Source of the DNA: Lysobacterales bacterium
Lineage (GTDB): Bacteria; Pseudomonadota; Gammaproteobacteria; Xanthomonadales; SZUA-36
Length of the DNA stretch: 18,976 nucleotides
Reading direction: 5' to 3'
Assembly (NCBI GenBank): GCA_009692275.1
Contig: SHZL01000016.1
Location: forward strand, 1-18,976
The notes beneath the pieces were generated by a model. That model was not told where the DNA came from. It ran no database searches and worked only from the letters and a program-made list of their open reading frames with translations. Below, piece by piece: positions 8,167-14,760 of this stretch. A program made the position numbers and the translations under genes. Numbering within the stretch: the stretch's first letter is position 1; each line of letters opens with the position of its first letter.

Positions 8167-8171
8167 AGGAG
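8167..8171 (+). promoter_or_regulatory. Ribosome binding site that selects the GTG 8180 start
   Basis: AGGAG lies 8 nt before GTG 8180. It overlaps an alternative upstream GTG at 8171, which therefore cannot be served by this site. GTG 8180 is preferred. Confidence 0.65.
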
Positions 8172-8179
8172 TGCCCATC

Positions 8180-8443
8180 GTGAATGATGCCGAGCAACAC
8201 CGTTATTGCACCAACAAGTTCATCGAACTGGCCAATGAGTTCAAGGCTGAAAAGATCGATATCAAAGTGATTTCCGGGGCCCTGATGACGGCGTCCGCTG
8301 TCTATGCCACCTACGTCGCCAGCGGCAACAATGGCACCCTGGAGCCCTCCGGCGTGGACAAGGTGATGGCGATCTACCGGCGCACGCTGGAACATCACCA
8401 GGACACCAAGCGCAAGAAGCTTGATCCTGCGGCGAATACGTGA
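8180..8443 (+). CDS. Small DUF3144-like protein
   Basis: This is an 87-residue cytoplasmic protein with no signal peptide or membrane segment. The pattern FIELANEF...ISGALMTASAVYATYVASGN...VDKVMAIYRRTLEHH resembles the DUF3144 family, where F-I-x-L-A-N and an A-L-M-x-A-A segment are characteristic and the length is about 80-100 residues. It is predicted to be mostly helical. No biochemical function is known for the family. The start is GTG 8180, supported by AGGAG; the first residues would be MNDAEQHRY. It lies in the same direction as moaA, 61 bp away, but a functional link is not implied. The family assignment is from pattern memory. Confidence 0.72.
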   Translation: MNDAEQHRYCTNKFIELANEFKAEKIDIKVISGALMTASAVYATYVASGNNGTLEPSGVDKVMAIYRRTLEHHQDTKRKKLDPAANT

Positions 8444-8476
8444 TCCTTAGTTATCTGAAACTCTGAGCCCAGAGCA

Positions 8477-8518
8477 ATGGACATGAAGTAATGGACATGA
8501 AACGATGGACATGAAGCT
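8477..8518 (+). repeat. Three tandem 14-bp copies carrying the moaA start codon
   Basis: ATGGACATGAA occurs at 8477, 8491 and 8505 with a strict 14-bp period. Because 14 is not a multiple of three, the copies lie in three different frames. Copy 1 opens MDMK and stops (TAA 8489-8491, sharing its last A with ATG 8491). Copy 2 opens MDMKRWT and stops (TGA 8512-8514, overlapping ATG 8511). Copy 3 is the moaA start. The arrangement could allow stop-restart translation or ribosome competition at moaA. It could also be a passive slippage duplication. Confidence 0.85.
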
Positions 8519-9551
8519 GCCCATTACAGTGCTTGATCGGGCAGTGTCCGTCAGGGACTTGCGTTCCCGTCCATTGCGCGAATTGCGCGTATCCGTCATT
8601 GACCGCTGCAACTTTCGCTGCACCTACTGCATGCCCAAAGATTCCCTGCACGGCAAAGGTGTGTTTTTACCGCTGGTCAAGCTGCTGACCGACCATGAAA
8701 TTACCGACCTGGTGCGCGCCTTCGTGGGCATGGGTGTGCAAAAGATTCGGCTCACCGGGGGTGAGCCCCTGGTGCGTCCAGGTTTTCCTGAACTGGTTGC
8801 CCGGCTTGCCGCTATTGACGGCCTGAACGACATTGCCCTGACCACCAACGGCGTCCTGCTGCCGCGTCTCGCTGCAGATCTTGCCGCCGCAGGTTTGCGC
8901 CGCATCACCGTCAGCCTGGACTCACTGGACCACGCTGTGCTCAGTCACATGAGTGGTGGCAAAGGCAAACTTGAAGACGTACTTGCCGGTATCGCAGCAG
9001 CCGAGGCGGTGGGATTTGCGCGCATGAAGATCAACACCGTGGTGCAGCGCGGCATCAACGATCACACCATTATTGATCTGTTGGCGTACTTCCGCGGCAG
9101 CGGACACAGTGTCCGGCTGATCGAGTACATGGACGTGGGCAACAGCAACCACTGGCAAGCCGATCAGGTCGTGCCTTCGGCGGAATGGGTGCAACGCATC
9201 AACGCCGTGTGGCCCATTGAGCCAGTCGGCGACGGCCGCGCCAGCGAAACTGCACGGCGCTATCGCTACCGCGATGGCCAGGGCGAAATCGGCCTCATCA
9301 GTTCCATTTCGCAACCGTTTTGCGGAGGTTGCACACGGGCGCGACTGACCGCCGACGGAATTCTCTATACCTGCCTGTTTGGCACCCAAGGCACCAACCT
9401 GCTGCCGCTGGTGCGCCAACCAGGCGCAACGGGCGCCCTGGAAGAAAGGATTCGCACCATCTGGGAGCAGCGCGATGATCGCTACAGCGAAATCCGCAAC
9501 GAGCAAGCGCCGCGCGACAGCAAAGTTGAAATGTACCGGATGGGCGGGTGA
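8505..9551 (+). CDS. moaA: MoaA, GTP 3',8-cyclase (radical SAM, Moco biosynthesis)
   Basis: MoaA uses S-adenosylmethionine and two [4Fe-4S] clusters to convert GTP to 3',8-cyclo-7,8-dihydro-GTP, the first step of Moco synthesis. The 348-residue protein shows the radical-SAM motif with C35, C39 and C42 (CNFRCTYC), the SAM-binding GGEP at 85-88, and the C-terminal cluster cysteines C273, C276 and C290 in CGGCTRARLTADGILYTC. It ends in Gly-Gly, the conserved MoaA tail needed for activity. The start at ATG 8505 is the third copy of a 14-bp repeat; ATG 8511 (M3) is an alternative. No Moco riboswitch can fit in the 61-bp gap upstream. moaD follows with overlap. Confidence 0.96.
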   Translation: MDMKLPITVLDRAVSVRDLRSRPLRELRVSVIDRCNFRCTYCMPKDSLHGKGVFLPLVKLLTDHEITDLVRAFVGMGVQKIRLTGGEPLVRPGFPELVARLAAIDGLNDIALTTNGVLLPRLAADLAAAGLRRITVSLDSLDHAVLSHMSGGKGKLEDVLAGIAAAEAVGFARMKINTVVQRGINDHTIIDLLAYFRGSGHSVRLIEYMDVGNSNHWQADQVVPSAEWVQRINAVWPIEPVGDGRASETARRYRYRDGQGEIGLISSISQPFCGGCTRARLTADGILYTCLFGTQGTNLLPLVRQPGATGALEERIRTIWEQRDDRYSEIRNEQAPRDSKVEMYRMGG

Positions 9552-9805
9552 TGGCCATCCCGGTTAAAGTGATTGAGATAAAGTGGTTTGCGGCCTACCG
9601 GGAGGCCGCCGGAGTGGCGACAGAGACCGCGCGTACCGATGCGGCCACTGCTGCAGAGCTGTTCGTCGAGATGCAGCGCAAGCACCCCGCTCTCGCCTCG
9701 TTCAGCGCAGCTTTGCTGGCCATCAACGATGAAATGGCGGATTGGAACCGGACACTGCAGGATGGGGACGAGGTGCTGTTCTTTCCGCCGGTGGCGGGCG
9801 GATGA
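9551..9805 (+). CDS. moaD: MoaD, molybdopterin synthase sulfur-carrier subunit
   Basis: This ubiquitin-like sulfur carrier of 84 residues ends in the diagnostic FFPPVAGG, whose terminal glycine is adenylated and thiocarboxylated to supply sulfur to MoaE. The beta-grasp pattern IKWFAAYREAAGV...LQDGDEVLFFPP is clear, and the length is typical (80-85). ATG 9551 shares a nucleotide with the moaA TGA (TGATG); an in-frame GTG at 9548 is an alternative. The stop overlaps the moaE ATG as ATGA, so the synthase subunits are coupled. Confidence 0.95.
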   Translation: MAIPVKVIEIKWFAAYREAAGVATETARTDAATAAELFVEMQRKHPALASFSAALLAINDEMADWNRTLQDGDEVLFFPPVAGG

Positions 9806-10272
9806 TCAATTCGGCAACGCAGGGCTTCTGGCTGGCCGACAGCGCCATTGATGCAACGGCCTTTCGCGAGCAACTGGGCGATGAAAGCTGTGGCGCGTGC
9901 GTGATCTTTGAAGGCCGGGTGCGCAATCACAACGAAGGCCGTGCCGTGCTGCGACTGGCGTATGAAGCGCACGCCCCCATGGCGCTGAAGGAAGGCGCCA
10001 TGATCCTGCAGGAAGCCACGCAGCGATTTGCCATCAGCAAGGCCGCAGCAGTGCACCGCCAGGGTGAGTTGGCTCTGACCGAAGCCGCCGTGGTGGTGGG
10101 CGTGGCATCAGCACATCGTGATGCCGCGTTTCAGGCCTGCCGTTACATCATCGATGAAATCAAGCACCGGCTGCCGATCTGGAAGAAGGAATACTATGCG
10201 GACGGCACTGCCGAATGGGTCAACTGCCGGCAGTGCGCGGCGCCCCATGCCCATGGTGAAACACCCGGCTGA
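9802..10272 (+). CDS. moaE: MoaE, molybdopterin synthase catalytic subunit
   Basis: MoaE receives sulfur from MoaD and converts cyclic pyranopterin monophosphate to molybdopterin. The 156-residue protein has the family motifs FEGRVRNHN (R39, R41), YEAHAPMA, SAHRDAAF (H105, R106) and the lysine-rich IDEIKHRLPIWKKE, which holds the active-site lysines near K121 and K128. ATG 9802 overlaps the moaD stop by 4 nt; the frame is open to 9742, but that region is moaD. It is the last gene of this + strand run. The C-terminal tail (RQCAAPHAHGETPG) is slightly longer than usual. Confidence 0.95.
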   Translation: MINSATQGFWLADSAIDATAFREQLGDESCGACVIFEGRVRNHNEGRAVLRLAYEAHAPMALKEGAMILQEATQRFAISKAAAVHRQGELALTEAAVVVGVASAHRDAAFQACRYIIDEIKHRLPIWKKEYYADGTAEWVNCRQCAAPHAHGETPG

Positions 10273-10323
10273 ACGGCCAGCGCTACAGCCTGGTCACGCT
10301 GCAAGACCGGGGTATTTGAATTG

Positions 10324-10344
10324 CTCACCATCGTGAGTGTTTTT
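10324..10344 (+). terminator. Probable weak rho-independent terminator after moaE
   Basis: CTCAC (10324-10328), loop CATC and GTGAG (10333-10337) form a 5-bp stem, extendable by G-U pairs, followed by TGTTTTT to 10344. It lies 51 nt after the moaE stop in the 115-bp gap between convergent moaE and moaC. On the other strand the hairpin is not followed by a T-run, so it is unlikely to end the minus-strand operon. The short stem keeps confidence moderate. Confidence 0.5.
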
Positions 10345-10387
10345 ACTCAGTATGATAAGCAAATGCAGGCTCTGGGCGAGCTGGATT

Positions 10388-10936
10388 TCATTCGCCAAAT
10401 GAGCGGATCATCGCCGTCACATCGGGTGCAATGCCATCCGGATGAATCCACACGCCACTCTTGCCACCGGACTTGTACAGCAGTCGCACGGCGGTAATCT
10501 CCAGTGCCGCATTGACCGGTTTCACCAGATCCCAGACCGTCAGTAACGCAATGTTCACCCCGGTCAGCGCTTCCATCTCAACGCCGGTTTGTGCCGCGAT
10601 CTCAGCAATGCAGTACATGTCCACGGCGTTGTCAGCGGGTCGAACAATTGACCGGATGCTAACGCGGCTCAAGGCAATGGGATGACACAGCGGTAGCAGC
10701 GAGGGTGTCTGTTTGGCCGCCAGTATGCCGGCAATTTCGGCCATGGCCAGCGGGTCGCCTTTGGGTAATTGCCCCGACTGCAGCAGGTCTAGTGCTTTTT
10801 TACCAATGATGATGCGGCCACCGGCAATGGCCACGCGGCGGGTGACTGGCTTGGCCGACACATCGGCCATAGCCCAGGATGAATTCTGTTTTGTTGTCTT
10901 CACTTTGTGTACTCGGGGCTTTGGCTCAGGGCCCAT
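10388..10936 (-). CDS. moaC: MoaC, cyclic pyranopterin monophosphate synthase
   Basis: MoaC acts right after MoaA, rearranging 3',8-cyclo-7,8-dihydro-GTP to cyclic pyranopterin monophosphate. The 182-residue protein shows DVSAKPVTRRVA near residues 25-36, K59 in LPKGDP, H85 in LLPLCHPI, TGVEMEALTGV, WDLVKP (D136, K139) and the KSGGKSG motif at 155-161. Lysines equivalent to K59 and K139 are catalytic in the E. coli enzyme. The start at 10936 gives an N-terminus a few residues longer than average and has no strong Shine-Dalgarno. The gene sits 15 nt after puuD on the same strand, so it ends the purine operon and is separated from moaADE, which converge on it. Confidence 0.94.
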   Translation of the reverse strand: MGPEPKPRVHKVKTTKQNSSWAMADVSAKPVTRRVAIAGGRIIIGKKALDLLQSGQLPKGDPLAMAEIAGILAAKQTPSLLPLCHPIALSRVSIRSIVRPADNAVDMYCIAEIAAQTGVEMEALTGVNIALLTVWDLVKPVNAALEITAVRLLYKSGGKSGVWIHPDGIAPDVTAMIRSFGE

Positions 10937-10951
10937 AATTCAGACGTCCGC

Positions 10952-12202
10952 TCAGGGCGTTTTTTTCGCTAGCCCAGCATACCACTGCGCCAGTTGCTCG
11001 CGCTCCGCGTCGCTCATCGTGGTCAGGTTTCCCAATGGCATGGTGCGGTTGACTACCGCCGCCTGGAATATGCGTTCGGCCTGCGCCTCCACCTCATCCG
11101 CCGTGTCGAATGCGATGGCCAGGGGTGCGGTGGTGATGCCACTGACCGTTGGGTGACCGGAATGACAGCCCGCACAGCGCGCGGTAATGACGGGCATAAT
11201 TTGCAGCGTTGTGGGCGCGGTTGTGAGCCCGGCGGCCTGCCCGGCAACACCACTTGGCGTGCCCTGGCGTGGCATGCTGGCCAGCATCAGGCAGAACATC
11301 ACCAACACTGCGGCAGGCAGCACCCATTTCGAATGCTGCGGCAGATGACGCACGTTGAACCAGTGGCGTATACCCACGACGGAGAGTGAAAAAACCGCCA
11401 GGAACAGCCAGTTGTTGACACCGCTGTAGGTGGCAGGATAGTGGCTGCTGATCATCATGAACAGCACCGGCAAGGTGAAGTAATTGTTGTGCCGCGACCT
11501 GAGCAGGGCATCGTTGCCTTTGCTCGCATCCGGCGTGCGCCCGCCGGCCAGGGCCGCCACCAGTTCCTTCTGCGCCGGGATGATGACAAAGAATACGTTG
11601 GCCACCATGACCGTTCCCATGGCCGCGCCTACGTGGATAAATGCAGCACGGCCGCTGAGGTAATGACTGAGCACGTACGCCAGCAGCACGAACCAGGCAG
11701 CAATCAGCGCACCCTGCCAGGCCGTATGACGGCGCAGGCGCGAACGGCAGAGGCCGTCATACACCAGCCACGAAACCAGCATGGCCGAGACACCGAGGGC
11801 AATGGCCTGAGCCGTCGAAATGCCTGACACCGACGGATCCAGCATGAACAGGCGTGCGTCCCAGTAATACACCACGATGAGCAAAGCCAGCCCCGTGACC
11901 CAGGTGAAATACGCCTCGTACTTGAACCAGTGCAATGGCTCGGGGAGGTGCTGCGGCGCCACGCGGTACTTTTGCAGGTAATAGAAACCGCCGTCGTGCA
12001 CCGCCCACAAATCGCCTGCTATGGGATCGCCTGCTATGGGATCAGCTTTGGCAGGACTGGCATCCTGCGTCGACTGTGCCCGCCGCTGCAGGTGGTTTTC
12101 CAGCCAGTTGAAATAAAACGATGCGCCAATCCAGGCAATGCCGGTAATGAAATGCGCCCAGCGCAGCAACAGGCTCAGCCATTGCTGCAGCCAGGCTTCC
12201 AT
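10952..12202 (-). CDS. puuD: PuuD, membrane-bound urate hydroxylase with C-terminal cytochrome c domain
   Basis: PuuD oxidises urate to 5-hydroxyisourate using a fused cytochrome c instead of releasing H2O2 as uricase does. The 416-residue protein has about eight hydrophobic segments (for example 8-30, 97-116, 131-148, 163-182, 187-208, 242-252, 264-279, 293-310), with the typical N-terminus LRWAHFITGIAWIGASFYFNWLE. A haem c site CAGCH (C343, C346, H347) follows, with M388 in TMPLGN as candidate axial ligand. The topology puts the cytochrome in the periplasm. The neighbours xdhAB (make urate) and uraH (takes the product) support the role. Its ATG overlaps the upstream stop by 1 nt (TGATG). 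A loop carries a 15-bp duplication (DPIAGDPIAGD). Confidence 0.93.
   Translation of the reverse strand: MEAWLQQWLSLLLRWAHFITGIAWIGASFYFNWLENHLQRRAQSTQDASPAKADPIAGDPIAGDLWAVHDGGFYYLQKYRVAPQHLPEPLHWFKYEAYFTWVTGLALLIVVYYWDARLFMLDPSVSGISTAQAIALGVSAMLVSWLVYDGLCRSRLRRHTAWQGALIAAWFVLLAYVLSHYLSGRAAFIHVGAAMGTVMVANVFFVIIPAQKELVAALAGGRTPDASKGNDALLRSRHNNYFTLPVLFMMISSHYPATYSGVNNWLFLAVFSLSVVGIRHWFNVRHLPQHSKWVLPAAVLVMFCLMLASMPRQGTPSGVAGQAAGLTTAPTTLQIMPVITARCAGCHSGHPTVSGITTAPLAIAFDTADEVEAQAERIFQAAVVNRTMPLGNLTTMSDAEREQLAQWYAGLAKKTP
12011..12040 (-). repeat. 15-bp tandem duplication within puuD
   Basis: ATCGCCTGCTATGGG is present twice in direct succession (12011-12025 and 12026-12040). On the coding strand it duplicates five residues, giving DPIAGDPIAGD at 54-64. 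It falls in the hydrophilic loop after the first membrane segment and keeps the frame. Confidence 0.9.
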
Positions 12203-13212
12203 CAGGCGGTGGCCACGCGCTGCACTTCATCCAGGTGGCGCTGTTTCGCATGCGCGTCGAGGAAGGAGGCGGAAAAACTGTTCATGACCAGCTGGATGAT
12301 TTCGTCTCTGCTGAGGTTCACCGCATCGACCAGGGCATTGAAATTGTCGTTGATGTAGCCGCCGAAATACGCCGGGTCGTCGGAGTTGACCGTGGCATGG
12401 AGGCCGGCCTGCAGCATCTGGCGTATGGGATGGTGCGCCATATCCCGGATCACGGCGAGACGCAGGTTGGACTGCGGGCATACCGTCAGCGGAATCTGCC
12501 GCTCCGCCAGTTCTGCAACGAGAGCATCATCCTCCAGCGAACGATTGCCATGGTCGATGCGGTCAACTTCGAGGCCATGCAGGGCTTCGTGCACATACTC
12601 CGGCGGTCCTTCCTCCCCGGCGTGCGCCACGCGCTTGAGTCCGAGCTCCGCCGCCCGTTCAAAGACCCGGCAGAAGTTGCGCGGCGGATGGCCTACTTCG
12701 GACGAGTCCAGGCCCACGCCCGTGATGCGGTGCAGGAAGGGCCTGGCTTCTTCCAGCGTGGCAAACGCAGCGTGTTCATCGAGATGGCGCAGGAAGCACA
12801 TGATCACGCGACTGGTGATGCCCAGTTCTTTCTTGCCTTGTTGCAGTGCCGACCAGATGCCCTCAAATGCGGTAGCAAAAGCAACGCCTCTTCCAGTGTG
12901 TCCCTGCGGATCAAAGAAGATTTCGGTGTGTACAACATTGCCCGCCTTGCAGCGCAGCAGGTAGGCCCAGGTCAGGTCGTGAAAATCCTGCTGCCTGACC
13001 AGTACCGACATGCCCTGGTAATACAGGTCGAGGAAATCCTGCAGGCAATCAAACTGATAAGCGCTGCGAATCGCCGCGACATCGGCATACGGCAAGGTAA
13101 TGCCATTGCGCTGCGCCAGCGCAAACATCAGCTCGGGCTCGAGGCTGCCTTCAATGTGAATATGCAACTCCGCCTTGGGCAAAGCGGCAATCAGTTGTTT
13201 TCTTTCATCCAT
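12202..13212 (-). CDS. Adenine deaminase (adenosine deaminase superfamily, Ade type)
   Basis: This 336-residue zinc amidohydrolase belongs to the adenosine/adenine deaminase family. Zinc ligands are H17 and H19 (AELHIHIEG), H197 (VAHAGEEGP, with E200 the catalytic glutamate) and D278 (NSDDPAYFGG); H221 lies in DRIDHG. The overall pattern, including FLDLYYQGMSVL, HTEIFFDPQGHT, VGLDSSEVGHPP and SDDPAYFGGY, matches the Pseudomonas-type adenine deaminases more closely than true adenosine deaminases, which fits an adenine-to-hypoxanthine step feeding XdhAB. Substrate choice is inferred from resemblance and operon context. The start ATG 13212 overlaps the end of xdhC by 22 nt. Its stop overlaps the puuD ATG. 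Confidence 0.88.
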   Translation of the reverse strand: MDERKQLIAALPKAELHIHIEGSLEPELMFALAQRNGITLPYADVAAIRSAYQFDCLQDFLDLYYQGMSVLVRQQDFHDLTWAYLLRCKAGNVVHTEIFFDPQGHTGRGVAFATAFEGIWSALQQGKKELGITSRVIMCFLRHLDEHAAFATLEEARPFLHRITGVGLDSSEVGHPPRNFCRVFERAAELGLKRVAHAGEEGPPEYVHEALHGLEVDRIDHGNRSLEDDALVAELAERQIPLTVCPQSNLRLAVIRDMAHHPIRQMLQAGLHATVNSDDPAYFGGYINDNFNALVDAVNLSRDEIIQLVMNSFSASFLDAHAKQRHLDEVQRVATA

Positions 13213-14270
13213 GGTTTTTCCAGCATCAATTGAGCGACCAGACTGAGTGCAATGGTAGCAGGCTGTTTTCCATGGATGCCAACCAATCCAATGGGACAGC
13301 TCAAGCGGTCCAGCAGGTCAGGCCGCACGCCACGTTTGTTCAATCGTTGAACAAATCGTCTGCGCTTGGTTTCCGAACCAATCAGGCCCAGCCAGCAGAA
13401 ATCACCGCGAGTGAGAATTTCACAGCAAATATCTTCATCGAGCTGATGGCTGTGCGTCATCACCACGAATACGCTGGCGGGGCTCGCCAGTATCGCTTCA
13501 GCCGCCGGGTCTGCAGTGTAGACCATGTGCCGCTTACCCGGGGTGTGGTCAGGGATATCGCCCGCTGTTTTGAAGGGCAGGGTCCCTTCCCGGCTGTCGA
13601 TCCAGGTCACATCAAACGGCAGGCGTTCCAGCAGGCGCGCCACTTCACGGCCCACATGGCCAGCGCCGAACAGCACCAGCGGCACGCGCCTGGAACGGAC
13701 TGCCTCCAGCCACCAGGTGTCGCCCGCCCGCTCGACGACCACAATATGGTCCTGTGCTTGCCCGGATGATTGAACCGTCCAGGGTCCTTCCTGGGATGCC
13801 AGTAGCGCTGCGCAGGCGTGTGACACTTCGGCAGGAATGGAAATGCTGGCGGCTGGCACAGCCCGCAAAACGACATGTACCGGCGGATCCCGGTCTATGG
13901 CGCTGGCCAGCACTGCAGGGGCGTCCTCCTGCACGGCAGTGTTCAGGTGATCCAGCCAGTCGGGACTGCCTTGCGGCAGCACTTCAAAATGCAAAGTCAC
14001 CGCACCACCGCAACACTGATTCAGCGCCGGGCCCAACCCCCAGGGTCCATGCGACTGGCGCGCCCGGTCCGAATCAGCCAACAGTTGCCGCGCCTGCTGA
14101 ATGGCAGAGTATTCGAGGTTGCCACCCCCGATACTGCCGTGCACCTGTGTGGCGGTGACCACCATGCGGGAGCCTGATTCACGCGGAACGGACCCGAGTA
14201 TCAGGTTCAGCGTAACCAGGACGCAGGGCTGCTGCTCCAGTACGTGTTTGAGGATTAAGGGCCAGTCCAT
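13191..14270 (-). CDS. xdhC: XdhC, xanthine dehydrogenase maturation factor (Moco sulfuration/insertion)
   Basis: XdhC binds Moco, protects its sulfurated form and hands it to XdhB. The 359-residue protein has the N-terminal XdhC/CoxI domain with GSIGGGNLE (45-53) and LGPALNQCCGG (79-89, paired C86 and C87). A C-terminal Rossmann domain contains LVLFGAGHVGREVARLL near 198-214 and the THSHQLDEDICCEIL and GLIGSETKRRRF motifs. These are standard features of the family. It lies 12 nt after the split-barrel protein gene, and its 3' end overlaps the adenine deaminase start by 22 nt. Placement in the xdhAB operon confirms the assignment over other XdhC/CoxI paralogues. Confidence 0.95.
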   Translation of the reverse strand: MDWPLILKHVLEQQPCVLVTLNLILGSVPRESGSRMVVTATQVHGSIGGGNLEYSAIQQARQLLADSDRARQSHGPWGLGPALNQCCGGAVTLHFEVLPQGSPDWLDHLNTAVQEDAPAVLASAIDRDPPVHVVLRAVPAASISIPAEVSHACAALLASQEGPWTVQSSGQAQDHIVVVERAGDTWWLEAVRSRRVPLVLFGAGHVGREVARLLERLPFDVTWIDSREGTLPFKTAGDIPDHTPGKRHMVYTADPAAEAILASPASVFVVMTHSHQLDEDICCEILTRGDFCWLGLIGSETKRRRFVQRLNKRGVRPDLLDRLSCPIGLVGIHGKQPATIALSLVAQLMLEKPWMKENN

Positions 14271-14282
14271 GCTGGCTACCGG

Positions 14283-14681
14283 TCATCCCATGAAGCTGAC
14301 GCGCAGCGGTTCGATCTTGTACATGACCCTGACTTCGCCCGGCTCCCGGCCAGGATACTCATCCACGTCCATGTATTTCTTGGCCAGGGCATCGATGTGC
14401 TCACTCGCGCCTTCTTCGGTGATTTCCACTACCCGCCCACGGACTTCCAGGTAGCGAAAAGGATTTTCCAGGTCACTGAGCGCCAGCGCGACCATGGGGT
14501 TGCGCCGCATGTTCTTGTCTTTCAGTCGCCCGCGCGCCGAGTTGGCCCGGATGTACACGCCGTCGAAATCCACCCACACCGGCGTTACCTGCGGAGAGTC
14601 GTCAGGCATCAGTGCGGCCAGGCGTGCAACTGCCTTTTTCGCCAAGAGGTCGAGATACTGTTCCGGTATAACTCCTGCCAT
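14283..14681 (-). CDS. PPOX/split-barrel family flavin- or F420-type oxidoreductase, function unknown
   Basis: This is a 132-residue split-beta-barrel protein resembling PPOX-class (F420- or flavin-binding) oxidoreductases. Visible family features are VTPVWVDFDGVYIRANSARGRLKDKNMRRNP, here broken as TPVWVDFDG (substrate strand), ARGRLKDKNMRRNP (phosphate-binding loop) and ALSDLENPFRYLEVRGRV. The chain ends MYKIEPLRVSFMG. There is no signal peptide. ATG 14681 is chosen because GGAG lies 6-7 nt upstream; ATG 14693 (adding METV) is an alternative, and the frame is open further upstream without family similarity. It is embedded between xdhB (67-79 nt away) and xdhC (12 nt). Whether it binds F420, FMN or another cofactor cannot be told, and a role in purine oxidation is inference. 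Confidence 0.85.
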   Translation of the reverse strand: MAGVIPEQYLDLLAKKAVARLAALMPDDSPQVTPVWVDFDGVYIRANSARGRLKDKNMRRNPMVALALSDLENPFRYLEVRGRVVEITEEGASEHIDALAKKYMDVDEYPGREPGEVRVMYKIEPLRVSFMG

Positions 14682-14760
14682 GACTGTCTCCATTGCGCCT
14701 TTTACATCTGCAATGGGGCAGCATAAAAGCTTTCCCCCGGAAATCAAAGGGGAGATCTGT

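Noticed and set aside
8444..8504. Moco riboswitch upstream of moaA
   Set aside because: The gap is only 61 bp and is partly taken up by the 14-bp repeats, too short for the known Moco aptamer. No matching helices were found by eye.
12235..13233. Open frame of 332 codons antisense to the adenine deaminase
   Set aside because: It is a mirror of the deaminase coding pattern and carries no family signature. The sense strand has all catalytic residues.
14706..14745. Hairpin TTTCC-GGG-GGAAA followed by GCTTTT on the minus strand, downstream of xdhB
   Set aside because: The stem is 5 bp with a 3-nt loop and a short interrupted T-run. At most it would attenuate, and the next genes clearly belong to the same functional set.
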